A stretch of 34,986 bases of DNA from Candidatus Bathyarchaeota archaeon. Its GTDB lineage: Archaea > Thermoproteota > Bathyarchaeia > TCS64. Numbering within the stretch: the stretch's first letter is position 1; every line of letters starts with the position of its first letter. A program made the translations under genes and the position numbers. Below are positions 15,108 through 23,684 of this stretch, one piece after another. The notes beneath the pieces are model-generated. The model had not been told where the DNA came from. It searched no databases and worked only from the letters and a program-made list of their open reading frames with translations. Where the stretch lies: assembly GCA_018396865.1 (NCBI GenBank), contig JAGTRB010000017.1:1-34986 (forward strand), given 5' to 3'.

Positions 15108-16463
15108 TTGAAGGTTACGGTTGAGGAGCTTCTGGCCAAGGCTGCTAAGCCCGCTAAGATAGCTCCAATTCTCCACAAGCATTATGGCGGGAAGCTCCAG
15201 GTAATGCCAAAATGTGCCATTAGGGGCATATCAGATTTTGATGTCTGGTACACTCCAGGTGTCGCTGAGCCATGTAGAATAATCCAGAGGGATAAGGATG
15301 CCTCCTTCGAGTATACTAACCGGTGGAACTTTGCGGCCGTGGTAAGCGACGGGAGCAGGGTTTTAGGCCTAGGCAACATAGGCCCGGAGGCCGGGATGCC
15401 GGTTATGGAGGGGAAAGCGCTCCTCTTCAAGTACCTCGGAGGGGTGGACGCTTTCCCCCTAGTGGTCAGGGCACATGAGCCTGAGGAGATGCTCAAGCTT
15501 CTGAAATGGATAGAGCCGAACTTCGGTGCCATAAACCTCGAGGATATCGAGAAGCCTAAGTGCTTCAGGATCCTAGAGGAGGCGAGGAAGGAGCTTGAGA
15601 TACCTGTCTGGCACGATGACCAACAGGGAACCGCGGCCGTCGTGTTAGCAGGGGTTATAAACGCCTTGAAACTGGTAGGAAAGAAGATCGAAGATGTCGA
15701 GATAACCCTGGTAGGAGCTGGAGCTGCCAATATAAAGGTCGCAGATGTCCTAGAGCTGGCCGGGGCAAAACCCGGAAAGATATACCTTGTGGACAGCAAA
15801 GGGATACTCTCCCCGGATAGGAGGGATATCCTGGAAGTTGAGAAGGATCCCTGGAAGTATAAATGGGCTGCGAAGAGCAACGCTGAGGGGAGGAGGGGGG
15901 GTATCCCTGAGGCGATGAAAGGTGCCGATGTTCTCATAGCTGCATCTAGGCCTGGACCTGGGGTCATAAAGCAGGAGTGGTTCAGGTTGATGGCGGAGGA
16001 TTCCATAGCCTTCCTCTGCGCCAACCCAATACCTGAGGCATGGCCTTGGGAGGCAAAAGAGGCTGGGGTCAAGATAGTGGGTACGGGTAGAAGCGACTTC
16101 CCTAACCAGATAAACAACTCCCTTGGCTTCCCGGCCATATTCCGAGGCGTCCTCGACGTAAGAGCTAGGACAGTAACAGACGAGATGTGCGTTGCCGCAG
16201 CAGTTGAGCTGGCCAAGTTTGCAGAGGAGAGGGGGATAACCGAGGACGATATCGTCCCAAAGATGACGGAGTGGGAGGTCTACCCGAGGGAGGCCGTTGC
16301 ATGCGCCATGAAATCCATAGAGCAGGGGGTGGCAAGGCTGAAGCCCAGCAGGCAAGAACTCATGGAGAGAGCCTCCAGGATAATCAAAGAAGCGATGAGG
16401 TCGATGGAGGCTCTAATGAAATCAGGGGTGATCCCCCCATTCCCAGAGGGCATCGAGGCATAA
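15108..16463 (+). CDS. Malic enzyme (oxaloacetate-decarboxylating malate dehydrogenase)
   Basis: The protein has 451 residues and interconverts malate with pyruvate plus CO2 using NAD(P). Motifs are WYTPGVAEPC (48-56), AVVSDGSRVLGLGNIGPEAG (77-96), the catalytic Lys in MEGKALLFK, metal ligands in INLEDIEKPKC and PVWHDDQQGTAAV (166-178), and a Rossmann site LVGAGAANIKVADVL. Length fits the short prokaryotic form without a phosphotransacetylase domain. The start is TTG 15108; no ATG or GTG precedes the conserved KVTVEELL. A TATA-like ttttaaata (15055-15063) and purine-rich aaaaggagg just after suggest its own promoter, but readthrough from hdrA is also possible. With fumarase and the Frd-type subunits it links pyruvate to succinate. 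Confidence 0.92.
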   Translation: MKVTVEELLAKAAKPAKIAPILHKHYGGKLQVMPKCAIRGISDFDVWYTPGVAEPCRIIQRDKDASFEYTNRWNFAAVVSDGSRVLGLGNIGPEAGMPVMEGKALLFKYLGGVDAFPLVVRAHEPEEMLKLLKWIEPNFGAINLEDIEKPKCFRILEEARKELEIPVWHDDQQGTAAVVLAGVINALKLVGKKIEDVEITLVGAGAANIKVADVLELAGAKPGKIYLVDSKGILSPDRRDILEVEKDPWKYKWAAKSNAEGRRGGIPEAMKGADVLIAASRPGPGVIKQEWFRLMAEDSIAFLCANPIPEAWPWEAKEAGVKIVGTGRSDFPNQINNSLGFPAIFRGVLDVRARTVTDEMCVAAAVELAKFAEERGITEDDIVPKMTEWEVYPREAVACAMKSIEQGVARLKPSRQELMERASRIIKEAMRSMEALMKSGVIPPFPEGIEA

Positions 16464-16592
16464 CCCAAGACAGCGTTATACATTAAATAGATCCTTTTTT
16501 TCCTTATTTATTAAATCAAGCATTATTTGAATGCCTAATTTACCATAGGAAATATATTAGAAGGTCGACGAACCTTATAGCTTGGGGGGTGA

Positions 16593-16814
16593 GTGAGGGT
16601 GCCATACTGTCCTGAGTGTGGCGGAAAACTTAACTGGGATAGAAAGTTCAGGCATTACACCTGTCAGAGCTGCGGTTTAACCTTTACCGATCTTGAACTA
16701 TCCGAGGCCATGGATAGACTATACCGATCGAGAGAGGATGAAAAGGATGAGAAGAGCCGTCGACAAAAGGAATATCTAGAATGGTGGTTTAAGGAGAAGA
16801 AGAATAAGAGCTAG
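16593..16814 (+). CDS. Small zinc-ribbon protein with charged C-terminus
   Basis: The protein has 73 residues. A zinc ribbon is formed by YCPECG (C6, C9) and YTCQSCG (C24, C27), of the type found in many small archaeal DNA- or RNA-associated proteins. The C-terminal half is a highly charged helix (RSREDEKDEKSRRQKEYLEW), probably coiled or extended. There is no ATG; GTG at 16593 or 16599 must be used. It lies alone between malic enzyme and the PhoU-like gene, with 129 bases before it. I cannot assign a function. Confidence 0.7.
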   Translation: MRVPYCPECGGKLNWDRKFRHYTCQSCGLTFTDLELSEAMDRLYRSREDEKDEKSRRQKEYLEWWFKEKKNKS

Positions 16815-16953
16815 AAGAAGCCGCGAAATCTCCCCTCAACTAATCCCTTATTAATTTGGAAATATGGCCCCCCTGGTGGGAGTCGGCTCCGAAATAAGGC
16901 ATAAATAGGATTTCAAACTCAATTAGGCTTGGAGAATTCATCTAAAACAATGC

Positions 16954-17637
16954 TTGAACCCTAATGTGCTGGGGTGTTGGGATGTGGTTTTACCATTAGA
17001 GGGAGAGGACAGAACCCTGAGGAACCTCGTGATGATGTGCCAAGACCACTCTAGGTTGGTTGTGGAGATGTATAGGAAGCTGCTCCAGATGATCGACGAC
17101 CTCGTAAAGGGTGAACTAGAAAGGCTAGGTAATATCATGTTGGAGGTTGAGAACCTCCACGCTAAGGCCCTTGAGGTCGGGATGAACGTGATGAAGGAGC
17201 TACATGAGACGGGGGGTATCCTGATAAACAGGGAAGAGTTCTACAGGCTGATAAGTAAATCAAGTGAGCTGACAGACTATATCGAGGAGATGAGTGTCAG
17301 GATCTACCAGATAGGGGAGAGGAGATGGGGGATCCCTAGGAATATCGGAGAGGAGTTAATGAGGCTCGCGGAAGCGGCGTTCCAAGCTCTAACTAAGCTC
17401 AGGGAGAGCCTAATAAGCCTTGGCTTCAACTCAGAGAGGGCCACAGTCCTAGCGAAAGATGTAGATGAGGTAGAGAGAAGAGTAGATTCCATATATAGAG
17501 ATCTCAGCATTATGATAATAACGAGTGATGTGGAGCTTCCTCTTCTACTGATCTTGAAGGATATAGCTGAGGAATTAGAGTTTCTGACCGACGCCGCAAA
17601 GGACGAGGCCGATATAATTAGGATCTTGGCCCTATAG
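16954..17637 (+). CDS. PhoU-like/DUF47 family protein
   Basis: The protein has up to 227 residues and is almost entirely helical, with the repeated acidic helices expected of PhoU/DUF47 proteins: LLQMIDDLVKGELERLGNIM, VENLHAKALEVGMNVMKELH, ATVLAKDVDEVERRVDSIYR and LLLILKDIAEELEFLTDAA. Such proteins often accompany phosphate transporters or bind metal clusters; no PitA or Pst gene is adjacent here, so the partner is elsewhere. The longest frame starts at TTG 16954, but the sequence before LPLEGEDRTLRN is unlike the family. GTG 16984 is a good alternative. The endA gene begins 11 bases after the stop, so the two may be cotranscribed. Confidence 0.75.
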   Translation: MNPNVLGCWDVVLPLEGEDRTLRNLVMMCQDHSRLVVEMYRKLLQMIDDLVKGELERLGNIMLEVENLHAKALEVGMNVMKELHETGGILINREEFYRLISKSSELTDYIEEMSVRIYQIGERRWGIPRNIGEELMRLAEAAFQALTKLRESLISLGFNSERATVLAKDVDEVERRVDSIYRDLSIMIITSDVELPLLLILKDIAEELEFLTDAAKDEADIIRILAL

Positions 17638-17648
17638 GCTGGTCTTCC

Positions 17649-18200
17649 ATGGAGTCTATAGCCGAGGTCGAGGCCCTCAGGGACAGCCGCCTTATAGTAT
17701 GGTCTCCATCTGAGGGGAGACGGCTGTTTAGGCTTGGTTATTACGGGAAGCCCCTCGGCATCCCGAAGCCTAAGGAGGAGTTCGAAGTTCCCCTAGTATT
17801 GGATCCCATAGAGGGAGTCTACCTCATGGAGAAGGGGTTGGTAAGGGTATATTCGGGGGAGGATGGGAGGCCAATCGAACTGGAGGAGCTTGCTGAGATA
17901 GCTAGGAGAACCCTCAAGGGATTCGAAGACAAGTATCGTGTCTACAGGGATCTAAGGGAGAGGGGGTTGATAGCAACTCCAGGTATAAAGTACGGATGTG
18001 ACTTCGCCGTCTACAGGTACGGTCCTGGCATAGACCACGCCCCATTCATAGTCCAAGTTAAAAGGTCTGAGGATGAGATCTCGGCTGACGAGATAGTTAG
18101 AGCGGGAAGGCTAGCAACGACGGTGAGGAAGACCTTTATAGTCGCTGTTGTAGATGATGGAAGGGTTCGATACCTAGGCTTCAAATGGTGGAAGCCATAG
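17649..18200 (+). CDS. endA: tRNA-splicing endonuclease
   Basis: The protein has 183 residues and is the archaeal enzyme that cuts bulge-helix-bulge structures at tRNA intron boundaries. The C-terminal catalytic domain shows YRDLRERGLIATPGIKYGCD, then VYRYGPGIDHAPFIV, with the expected catalytic triad Y122, H130 and K161 (VRKTFIVA). The N-terminal domain is about 75 residues. The single-catalytic-domain length fits either the homotetramer type or the catalytic subunit of a heterotetramer; a separate structural subunit would have to be elsewhere. The enzyme's substrates are well represented in this window: tRNA-Lys, tRNA-Gly and tRNA-Pro all have introns. The insert near position 8/9 of tRNA-Gly would need broader substrate range. 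Confidence 0.93.
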   Translation: MESIAEVEALRDSRLIVWSPSEGRRLFRLGYYGKPLGIPKPKEEFEVPLVLDPIEGVYLMEKGLVRVYSGEDGRPIELEELAEIARRTLKGFEDKYRVYRDLRERGLIATPGIKYGCDFAVYRYGPGIDHAPFIVQVKRSEDEISADEIVRAGRLATTVRKTFIVAVVDDGRVRYLGFKWWKP

Positions 18201-18320
18201 AAGGCCCTACAGATTTAGAATTATACTTCCAAAGCAATGGGGAAGACCAAGGTGAGGCCCCTCTCCAAGATAGACGTGCATTGAATATCTTTAAGAATTA
18301 GGTAATCACAGAGGAGGTCA

Positions 18321-18446
18321 ATGGCTATGGATTACCTTCTAAGATGGTTCAAAGATAATGATCTAGAAACATATAATTCAGGTTTGAACATCTACACATA
18401 TGAAGATTATGATGAAGAATGGTTTAGATGGAAGTTTCTAGGATAA
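18321..18446 (+). CDS. Small protein of 41 residues, unknown
   Basis: The sequence starts ATG 18321 with a strong ribosome site gaggaggt at 18311-18318, rare in clarity in this window. It encodes MAMDYLLRWFKDNDLETYNS, then an acidic aromatic tail ending DEEWFRWKFLG. It overlaps the next gene by 19 bases in another frame, so the two may be translationally coupled. I recognise no family. Acidic and tryptophan-rich composition would suit a small adaptor or inhibitor, but this is a guess. The coding case rests mainly on the ribosome site and the clean frame. Confidence 0.5.
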   Translation: MAMDYLLRWFKDNDLETYNSGLNIYTYEDYDEEWFRWKFLG

Positions 18447-18730
18447 CCATCATAACCTCGGCTTTTTTATCCATAGCAGTGGTTGTCAACCAGTCCGGCG
18501 AGCTGGCGGTTCAACGGCTTCATGTCGTGGGACCTAGAGGGAGAGATTCTTTTAAAAAGACAATAGAGTTCACGTTCAGAGAGCTAAATGACTTTGATCT
18601 CATAATAGGATTTAATTATGAAGAAATCGGCCTAAGCTGCCATGAAAGAAGGTTGTTCCAGGTGGGTGCGGCCTTAAAATACCATCTTGTGGGCTCTAGA
18701 CACTTATTTGAAGCTTATTTTACACGATGA
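18428..18730 (+). CDS. Small protein of 100 residues, unknown
   Basis: The sequence runs from ATG 18428 to TGA 18730. The N-terminus MEVSRITIITSAFLSIAVVV is hydrophobic but looks like a core beta strand and helix more than a signal peptide. The middle alternates charged helices (KKTIEFTFRELND) and strands (FDLIIGFNYEEIG), so a compact alpha/beta fold is likely. I recognise no family. It overlaps the end of the 41-residue gene by 19 bases and has no ribosome site of its own, consistent with coupled translation. A/T content is higher than in the flanking genes. It ends 116 bases before the convergent rfcL gene. Confidence 0.55.
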   Translation: MEVSRITIITSAFLSIAVVVNQSGELAVQRLHVVGPRGRDSFKKTIEFTFRELNDFDLIIGFNYEEIGLSCHERRLFQVGAALKYHLVGSRHLFEAYFTR

Positions 18731-18845
18731 CCTTGAGAGAAATCAGGGTTCAAAGGCCATGCGCTCTGGAGAGAGGAGGGATATAACCCTCCCCTGAATC
18801 TCGGTATCTAAGTCAGATGCCCTTCGAGAATGGGCTGAGGGGATA

Positions 18846-20273
18846 TCAGGATTTGAGCCACTCGGCATCATATTCACCTAGACCCAGCCATTTCAATATC
18901 TCCGCAGATCTCTCCGGTGCCTCCTTGAAGATCACCTTGAGGAAGGGGATCACCTCCCTGAGGGCCCTCCTCTTCGAGATGTGGGACTTCTCTGCGACGC
19001 TCTCTGCCACCCTCCTCTGATGCTCTCTGCTCACCTTGGTCCTTCCATACCGCCATATGATCTGGGGCTGCCTGAAGTAGGGGACCAACCAGAAGCCTTC
19101 CCCCTTCATCCATGAGCCTCCAATATCTCTTAGAAGGGTGTTCACCTTTCCCCAATCATTTCCCAGGTACCTGTTAGGCCTTACATGGATCCCGTTCGGA
19201 GCCTCGATGGCTGAGAATGTTCCCTTTTGAAATCCCAGCTTCTCCAGCTTAGACTCAACAGCCATCGCAAGCCCCCTACCATCAGAGCTTCTCCTTGAGA
19301 GGGCTACTCCTCCGGAAGCCCAGTCTAACACATATTTTAGGAGGCGATACTCCTGTAGCCTCTTTGTCCTGCCTTCATAAATATCCGCCCTTGAGAGGGC
19401 CTCCAGACCCTCCAAGAGATCTCTGGGGTCATCAAAAAAGTAGGGCATGTTCTCGTATATCCAGTCTACTAGGTCTTCGTGGGGCAAGTAGGCGGAGGCC
19501 AAGGCCTCCCTGGCCTCCACGAGGCTGCCCGCTGAGAAGATTCTGCCAAGGGCTTGTGATATGCTCAAAGCTCTATCTCTATCTACCATTATGGAGGCGT
19601 CCGAGGCCGAGACATGTGACCTGCCCCTAGCTAGGGCCTCTAGATCGTTTATTGCTGATCTGAGGTCCCCTTCTGAAACCTCAGCTATCCTCTCAAGGAC
19701 CTCATCTTCAACCGTTATACCCATCGTCCTCGCCACCACTCTCAACCTCTCAACGATCTGGATGAAGGGGATGGGCCTGAACTCGATGACCAACGAGGCC
19801 TCCCTTAACTGTCGAAACTTCTGCTCCCATCCCTCATGGATGCTGGTGGCGATGAGCACTATTGGATTCCTAGTCTCCTTTATTATGGAGAGGATAGCCT
19901 GAACACCTCCAGAGTCCTCCTTATCACTTATGCCCTCCAGCTCGTCGAATAGGATCATCCTACGCCTCCCCAGAACCGTAGTTTCATGGCCGTGAGCCCT
20001 TCCGATCAACGCCTCGATCCTCTTCGCAGTCCTGAAGTCGCTTGCATTCAGCTCCAAAAGGTCGTATCTAAGGTCCCTCGCCGCGGCCTCCACCGCAGAG
20101 GTCTTACCCACCCCAGGGGGTCCATAGAGGAATGCCGCTCTCTTCTCCGGAAATCCCTTATCCCAAGATTTTAGCCAGCTTAGAAACTGGCTCAGGGCCT
20201 TCTCGTTATCGGCGATCTCCCTTAGTGTTTTAGGTCTAAATAACTCGGCCCATGTTCTATCCTCTCCTCTCAT
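18846..20273 (-). CDS. rfcL: Replication factor C large subunit
   Basis: The protein has 475 residues and is the large subunit of the archaeal clamp loader, which opens PCNA with ATP. AAA+ motifs are Walker A GPPGVGKTSA (51-60), Walker B MILFDELEGI and sensor ATSIHEGWE. The RFC box TWAELFRPKTLREI is at the N-terminus. The collar domain and C-terminal tail follow, but the tail ends AEWLKS without the QxxLxxFF/LFDF PCNA-binding motif that closes many archaeal RfcL proteins. The start overlaps the stop of rfcS by 4 bases (ATGA), so translation of the two subunits is coupled. Confidence 0.93.
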   Translation of the reverse strand: MRGEDRTWAELFRPKTLREIADNEKALSQFLSWLKSWDKGFPEKRAAFLYGPPGVGKTSAVEAAARDLRYDLLELNASDFRTAKRIEALIGRAHGHETTVLGRRRMILFDELEGISDKEDSGGVQAILSIIKETRNPIVLIATSIHEGWEQKFRQLREASLVIEFRPIPFIQIVERLRVVARTMGITVEDEVLERIAEVSEGDLRSAINDLEALARGRSHVSASDASIMVDRDRALSISQALGRIFSAGSLVEAREALASAYLPHEDLVDWIYENMPYFFDDPRDLLEGLEALSRADIYEGRTKRLQEYRLLKYVLDWASGGVALSRRSSDGRGLAMAVESKLEKLGFQKGTFSAIEAPNGIHVRPNRYLGNDWGKVNTLLRDIGGSWMKGEGFWLVPYFRQPQIIWRYGRTKVSREHQRRVAESVAEKSHISKRRALREVIPFLKVIFKEAPERSAEILKWLGLGEYDAEWLKS

Positions 20274-21247
20274 CTGGCCATCTCCTTCCCGGCAAGGGCG
20301 AGCTTCGCGAGTAGGACGCTGAGCTGTATCTCAGGCCTCGACCCTTGGGTCAACCTGTAGTCCACCTCGCCTATGGCATCGGAGAGCCTTATCTTCCACT
20401 CCTCCGGGATGTTCATCCTGATGATCTCTGAGTAGACCATCCTCAGGATATCCTCCGCTGCCATCCCCTCATCCACTAGGAGGCTTCTTAGAACCTCCCT
20501 AGCCTCTATGAACTCTCCTTTCAACCCGAGACTTATCATCTCCCTCACCATCTTAGGGCTTGTCTTTCCTAACACGCTGTAGATCGCTGTGTCGTCCACC
20601 ACCCCTCCCTTCACCGCCGCCGCGGCTTGGAGGAGGTTTATAGCCTTCCTCATGTCCCCCTGTGAGGCCTCACAGATGGCCAATAACCCCTCCTCGAGGA
20701 GTTTCACCCCCTCTTTCGAGGCGATACTTCGAAGCCACCCCCTCATGTCCTCCTCGCTTAACGGATTGAATCTGAAGATGGAGCACCTGCTCTGAATCGG
20801 CTCTATGATGCTCTCCGAGTAGTTCCCAATCAGGCAGAACCTGCAGGTCTTGGTGTAGACCTCCATGATCCTCCTCAGGGCGTGCTGAGCTGGGGCTGTG
20901 AGGCTGTCAGCCTCATCCATTATGAGAATCTTGAAGGGAACCTCACCCGACATTGGAGCCGTGCGGGCGAAGAGCTTCACCTTTTCCCTGATCGTGTCGA
21001 TACCCCTCTCATCGCTGGCGTTAAGCTCGAGTATAAAGTTTCGATAAGTAGGGCCATAAAGGTCCCTTGCAAGGGCTAGGATCGCTGTTGTCTTTCCGAC
21101 CCCGGCGGGTCCGACGAAGAGGAGGTGGGGGAGGTTTCTCTCCTCTACGAACCTCTTCAGCCTAGATACTATCTCAGACTGATTCACCATCTCGTCTAGG
21201 CTCTGTGGTCGATACTTCTCCGCCCACATGGCACCACTCATCCCCAT
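20270..21247 (-). CDS. rfcS: Replication factor C small subunit
   Basis: The protein has 325 residues. The archaeal clamp loader has four copies of this ATPase and one large subunit. Visible motifs are the RFC box MWAEKYRPQSLDEMV (7-21), Walker A GPAGVGKTTA (46-55), Walker B ILIMDEADSL (108-117), the arginine-finger SRC (153-155) and sensor 2 SQGDMRKAINLLQAAA. The real start may be Met7, directly before WAEKYRP; Met1 at 21247 adds MGMSGA. A TATA-like run (attaaaatac, about 21281-21290) lies upstream. It is followed by rfcL with a 4-base overlap. Confidence 0.95.
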   Translation of the reverse strand: MGMSGAMWAEKYRPQSLDEMVNQSEIVSRLKRFVEERNLPHLLFVGPAGVGKTTAILALARDLYGPTYRNFILELNASDERGIDTIREKVKLFARTAPMSGEVPFKILIMDEADSLTAPAQHALRRIMEVYTKTCRFCLIGNYSESIIEPIQSRCSIFRFNPLSEEDMRGWLRSIASKEGVKLLEEGLLAICEASQGDMRKAINLLQAAAAVKGGVVDDTAIYSVLGKTSPKMVREMISLGLKGEFIEAREVLRSLLVDEGMAAEDILRMVYSEIIRMNIPEEWKIRLSDAIGEVDYRLTQGSRPEIQLSVLLAKLALAGKEMAR

Positions 21248-21335
21248 TATCCTCCGATAAAGTGCTGCTTAAGGAGGCTATTAAAATACCGTTTTGATGA
21301 AATGTTCAATAGTTTAAGATGGTGGGTATTTTTAA

Positions 21336-22004
21336 TCACTCTATCTTGATGCCCAGGTCTCTCTTTTTTATCATCCTACCAATCTTTATCAATAGAACCG
21401 TTATCTCCTCCACAATGTGGGCGTTCTCCAGTCCACCTCCATCGAGAGCTCTCAGATTCGGTATCTGCTCCACGAGGTTCATAACGATCTTTTTCGCCGA
21501 GGTATCGTCGCCACATACGATCACATCCCCCTCAACGGGGGCTGAGTATTCCTCAAGCCTCTTAGATGAGACGGTGTGCAGGGCTGCGATCACCCTCATT
21601 TCCGGGAGCATCTCCGCCACAATCTCCGCGGCCGAGCCCTTCTCAAGCCTTATGAGCTGAGGCTCTCCATCAAACTTGCAGGGTACTATAGGAGAGACTA
21701 TGATGGTTCCAGCCTCCAGAGAGCCTCTTATATCCTCTATTGTTGGGCCCAACCCCTCAAAGGGTATGGTTAAGACCACTATCTCAGCCATTTTAACCAC
21801 CTCTCTATTCAGCCCATAGCCAACCTTAGAATTGGATCCAAGCCCTTTGAGGATCTCGTTGATCTCCACCGCAACCTTCCAGGCCTTCTCAGCACTCCTG
21901 GAACCTATCCACACCTCATTACCTGAGAGAGCCCACCTAACAGCGAGGGGGGGACCCTGATTCCCGGTTCCCCCGACTAACGCAATCCTTCTATCCAATA
22001 ACAT
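21336..22004 (-). CDS. npdG: F420H2:NADP oxidoreductase
   Basis: The protein has 222 residues and transfers hydride between reduced coenzyme F420 and NADP. The Rossmann motif VGGTGNQGPPLAVRWALSG is at 9-27 and WIGSRSAEKA supplies the NADP phosphate contact (SR). IVVLTIPFEG, VSPIVPC and IVCGDDTSAKK are typical of NpdG/Fno proteins. Length is right. It implies that the organism makes or uses F420. It lies 66 bases upstream of the glutamate-synthase-like gene's stop on the same strand. NADPH from this reaction could feed the malic enzyme or biosynthesis. Confidence 0.9.
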   Translation of the reverse strand: MLLDRRIALVGGTGNQGPPLAVRWALSGNEVWIGSRSAEKAWKVAVEINEILKGLGSNSKVGYGLNREVVKMAEIVVLTIPFEGLGPTIEDIRGSLEAGTIIVSPIVPCKFDGEPQLIRLEKGSAAEIVAEMLPEMRVIAALHTVSSKRLEEYSAPVEGDVIVCGDDTSAKKIVMNLVEQIPNLRALDGGGLENAHIVEEITVLLIKIGRMIKKRDLGIKIE

Positions 22005-22070
22005 CAGCTCTACTATGAACTCTCCAATCGAGATATAAAAATAGGGTAATGAGGTTGTTATCAGGTCTGC

Positions 22071-23684
22071 CTAGGAGTCCAGTATGAGTTCCATCTCTTC
22101 GCTGTCTAGCTCTTCTAGGAGGGGTATTCCTGTCACCTTGTGAGCCCTCTCCGTCAGGGCAGCTATGTCTCTGCGGTCCAACAGGTCAAGCCTGAACTTC
22201 CTAGATCCTGCGAGGAGCTGCTTTAACCCTATCCCTATCCTGTCGGTGAAATAGGTGTAGAGGCCTATGGCAGGGTAAGGTATTGACTTAACCTTCTCCT
22301 TTCCAAGCCTCGCCTCGAGATCCGGTATCGCCTTGAAGAACTTTTCAGGCGTGCTCCCATATCTGTCCGAGAAGGCCTTCGGCAGCTTACCCTCCTTTGC
22401 CATCTCCTCGAAGTAGCTGCTCTTCATCACCGCGGTCAATGGGGCCCTAGCCATTACTATGGCCTTCACGTATGGCCCCTCTCCGAAGTTGCTCATGGCT
22501 ATGGATTTGTATATCTGGGTCTCGTTCATGAATCCTCCAGCCATGGATATATCCGGGACGAACCTTCCCTTCTTCTTCAATATCTGAGCACATTTCAAAA
22601 CCTGTGCCTCAAGGTATACCGTCGGGGTGCTCATCTCGTTCATCATTGGTACCGGGCTCATACCTGTTCCACCCCCAGCGCCGTCAAAGGTTATGTAATC
22701 CACCTCGGCCTCCGAAGCGACCTTCATCGTCCACGCCACCGTGGACGGCCTGTAGGCCCCCGTCTTGATGGTGACTACTCTAGCCCCACGCTCCCTAAGA
22801 GAGACCACATCTTCCACGAAGTCCCTCAGCTTGGGCATACCCACTCTGCTGTGGCGTTCGAATGTCTTAAAGACTCCTGCCTTGAAGGCCTCCTGAACTC
22901 CAGGGTCGTCAGGATCGGGGATGACGATGTATCCCCTCTCCTTTAGCTCCTTAGCCCTCTCTAGGGTGTTGAGCCTAACCTCTCCACCTATCGCCTTAGC
23001 CCCCTGCCCCCACTTCCTCTCTATCACATTCACCTCCAGCTTGGACATGACATAATCGTCGACTCCGAGCCTAGCGTCTTCGACATTTGTCTGGACCACG
23101 ACCTCGCCATGCACTCCATCCCAGAACTCCCTGAACTTTTTTACCCTATACTCCATGTCATCAGAGTGGGTGACCTTCCCGCCAGCGAACCTGGCACCCG
23201 GATCCATCCCGCACACGTTCTCCCCGATCACAATTGAGGCCCCGGATAGGGCGCATCCCACAGCTAGGCCATCCCAATTTACCTTGGCCACCGCCGTAGA
23301 CCCGAAGGCCCCGGCGATGATTGGCACCTTAAGGGGTATTCCACCAATCCTTGTAGTTATATCTGCATTCTCGAAGATCGCGAGATCAGGGTCTTGTGGT
23401 ATCCCCTTGGCGCCGAGGAGCTCTGCCATTATGTTGAAGTCCGACCAGTCCAGCCTATAGTCCTTAAGTGATGCTGCGGTACTTCTACCGAAGTAGTCTG
23501 GCATCGGATAGAGGACCTCCCTCCCCCTGAAGGCTGAGAGGCCCACCTCGCAGAGGAAGGGGCAGTCCCTTATGCAGAGGGCGCACATCCCGCTCTGGGG
23601 CGAGACATCCCTAACTCTCGTCTGTGTTCCGGTCAGGCACATCCCGTTCTGAAAGGCGGAGTTCCATTGTACTCGTTCACCCAT
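22071..23684 (-). CDS. Archaeal glutamate-synthase-like FMN protein
   Basis: The protein has 537 residues and consists of the FMN-binding barrel of glutamate synthase (GltB central domain), without an amidotransferase domain. Motifs are VPIIAGAFGSTA, GEVRLNTLERAKELKERG, DYITFDGAGGGTGMSPVPMM and DISMAGGFMNETQIYKSIAM. The N-terminus has a cysteine cluster MCALCIRDCPFLC (about 33-45) that looks like an iron-sulfur site. Archaeal relatives work with separate amidotransferase and ferredoxin-like subunits; none is adjacent here. Glutamate synthase is the usual annotation, but related archaeal proteins are of uncertain substrate. A TATA-like ttaaataat (minus strand, about 23720-23728) lies about 40 bases upstream. 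Confidence 0.85.
   Translation of the reverse strand: MGERVQWNSAFQNGMCLTGTQTRVRDVSPQSGMCALCIRDCPFLCEVGLSAFRGREVLYPMPDYFGRSTAASLKDYRLDWSDFNIMAELLGAKGIPQDPDLAIFENADITTRIGGIPLKVPIIAGAFGSTAVAKVNWDGLAVGCALSGASIVIGENVCGMDPGARFAGGKVTHSDDMEYRVKKFREFWDGVHGEVVVQTNVEDARLGVDDYVMSKLEVNVIERKWGQGAKAIGGEVRLNTLERAKELKERGYIVIPDPDDPGVQEAFKAGVFKTFERHSRVGMPKLRDFVEDVVSLRERGARVVTIKTGAYRPSTVAWTMKVASEAEVDYITFDGAGGGTGMSPVPMMNEMSTPTVYLEAQVLKCAQILKKKGRFVPDISMAGGFMNETQIYKSIAMSNFGEGPYVKAIVMARAPLTAVMKSSYFEEMAKEGKLPKAFSDRYGSTPEKFFKAIPDLEARLGKEKVKSIPYPAIGLYTYFTDRIGIGLKQLLAGSRKFRLDLLDRRDIAALTERAHKVTGIPLLEELDSEEMELILDS

Noticed and set aside
15182-16216. A long open frame of 344 codons on the minus strand
   Set aside because: It lies entirely inside malic enzyme, has serine/proline-rich low-complexity composition, and no family motif. 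It is a shadow of G+C-rich codons on the other strand.
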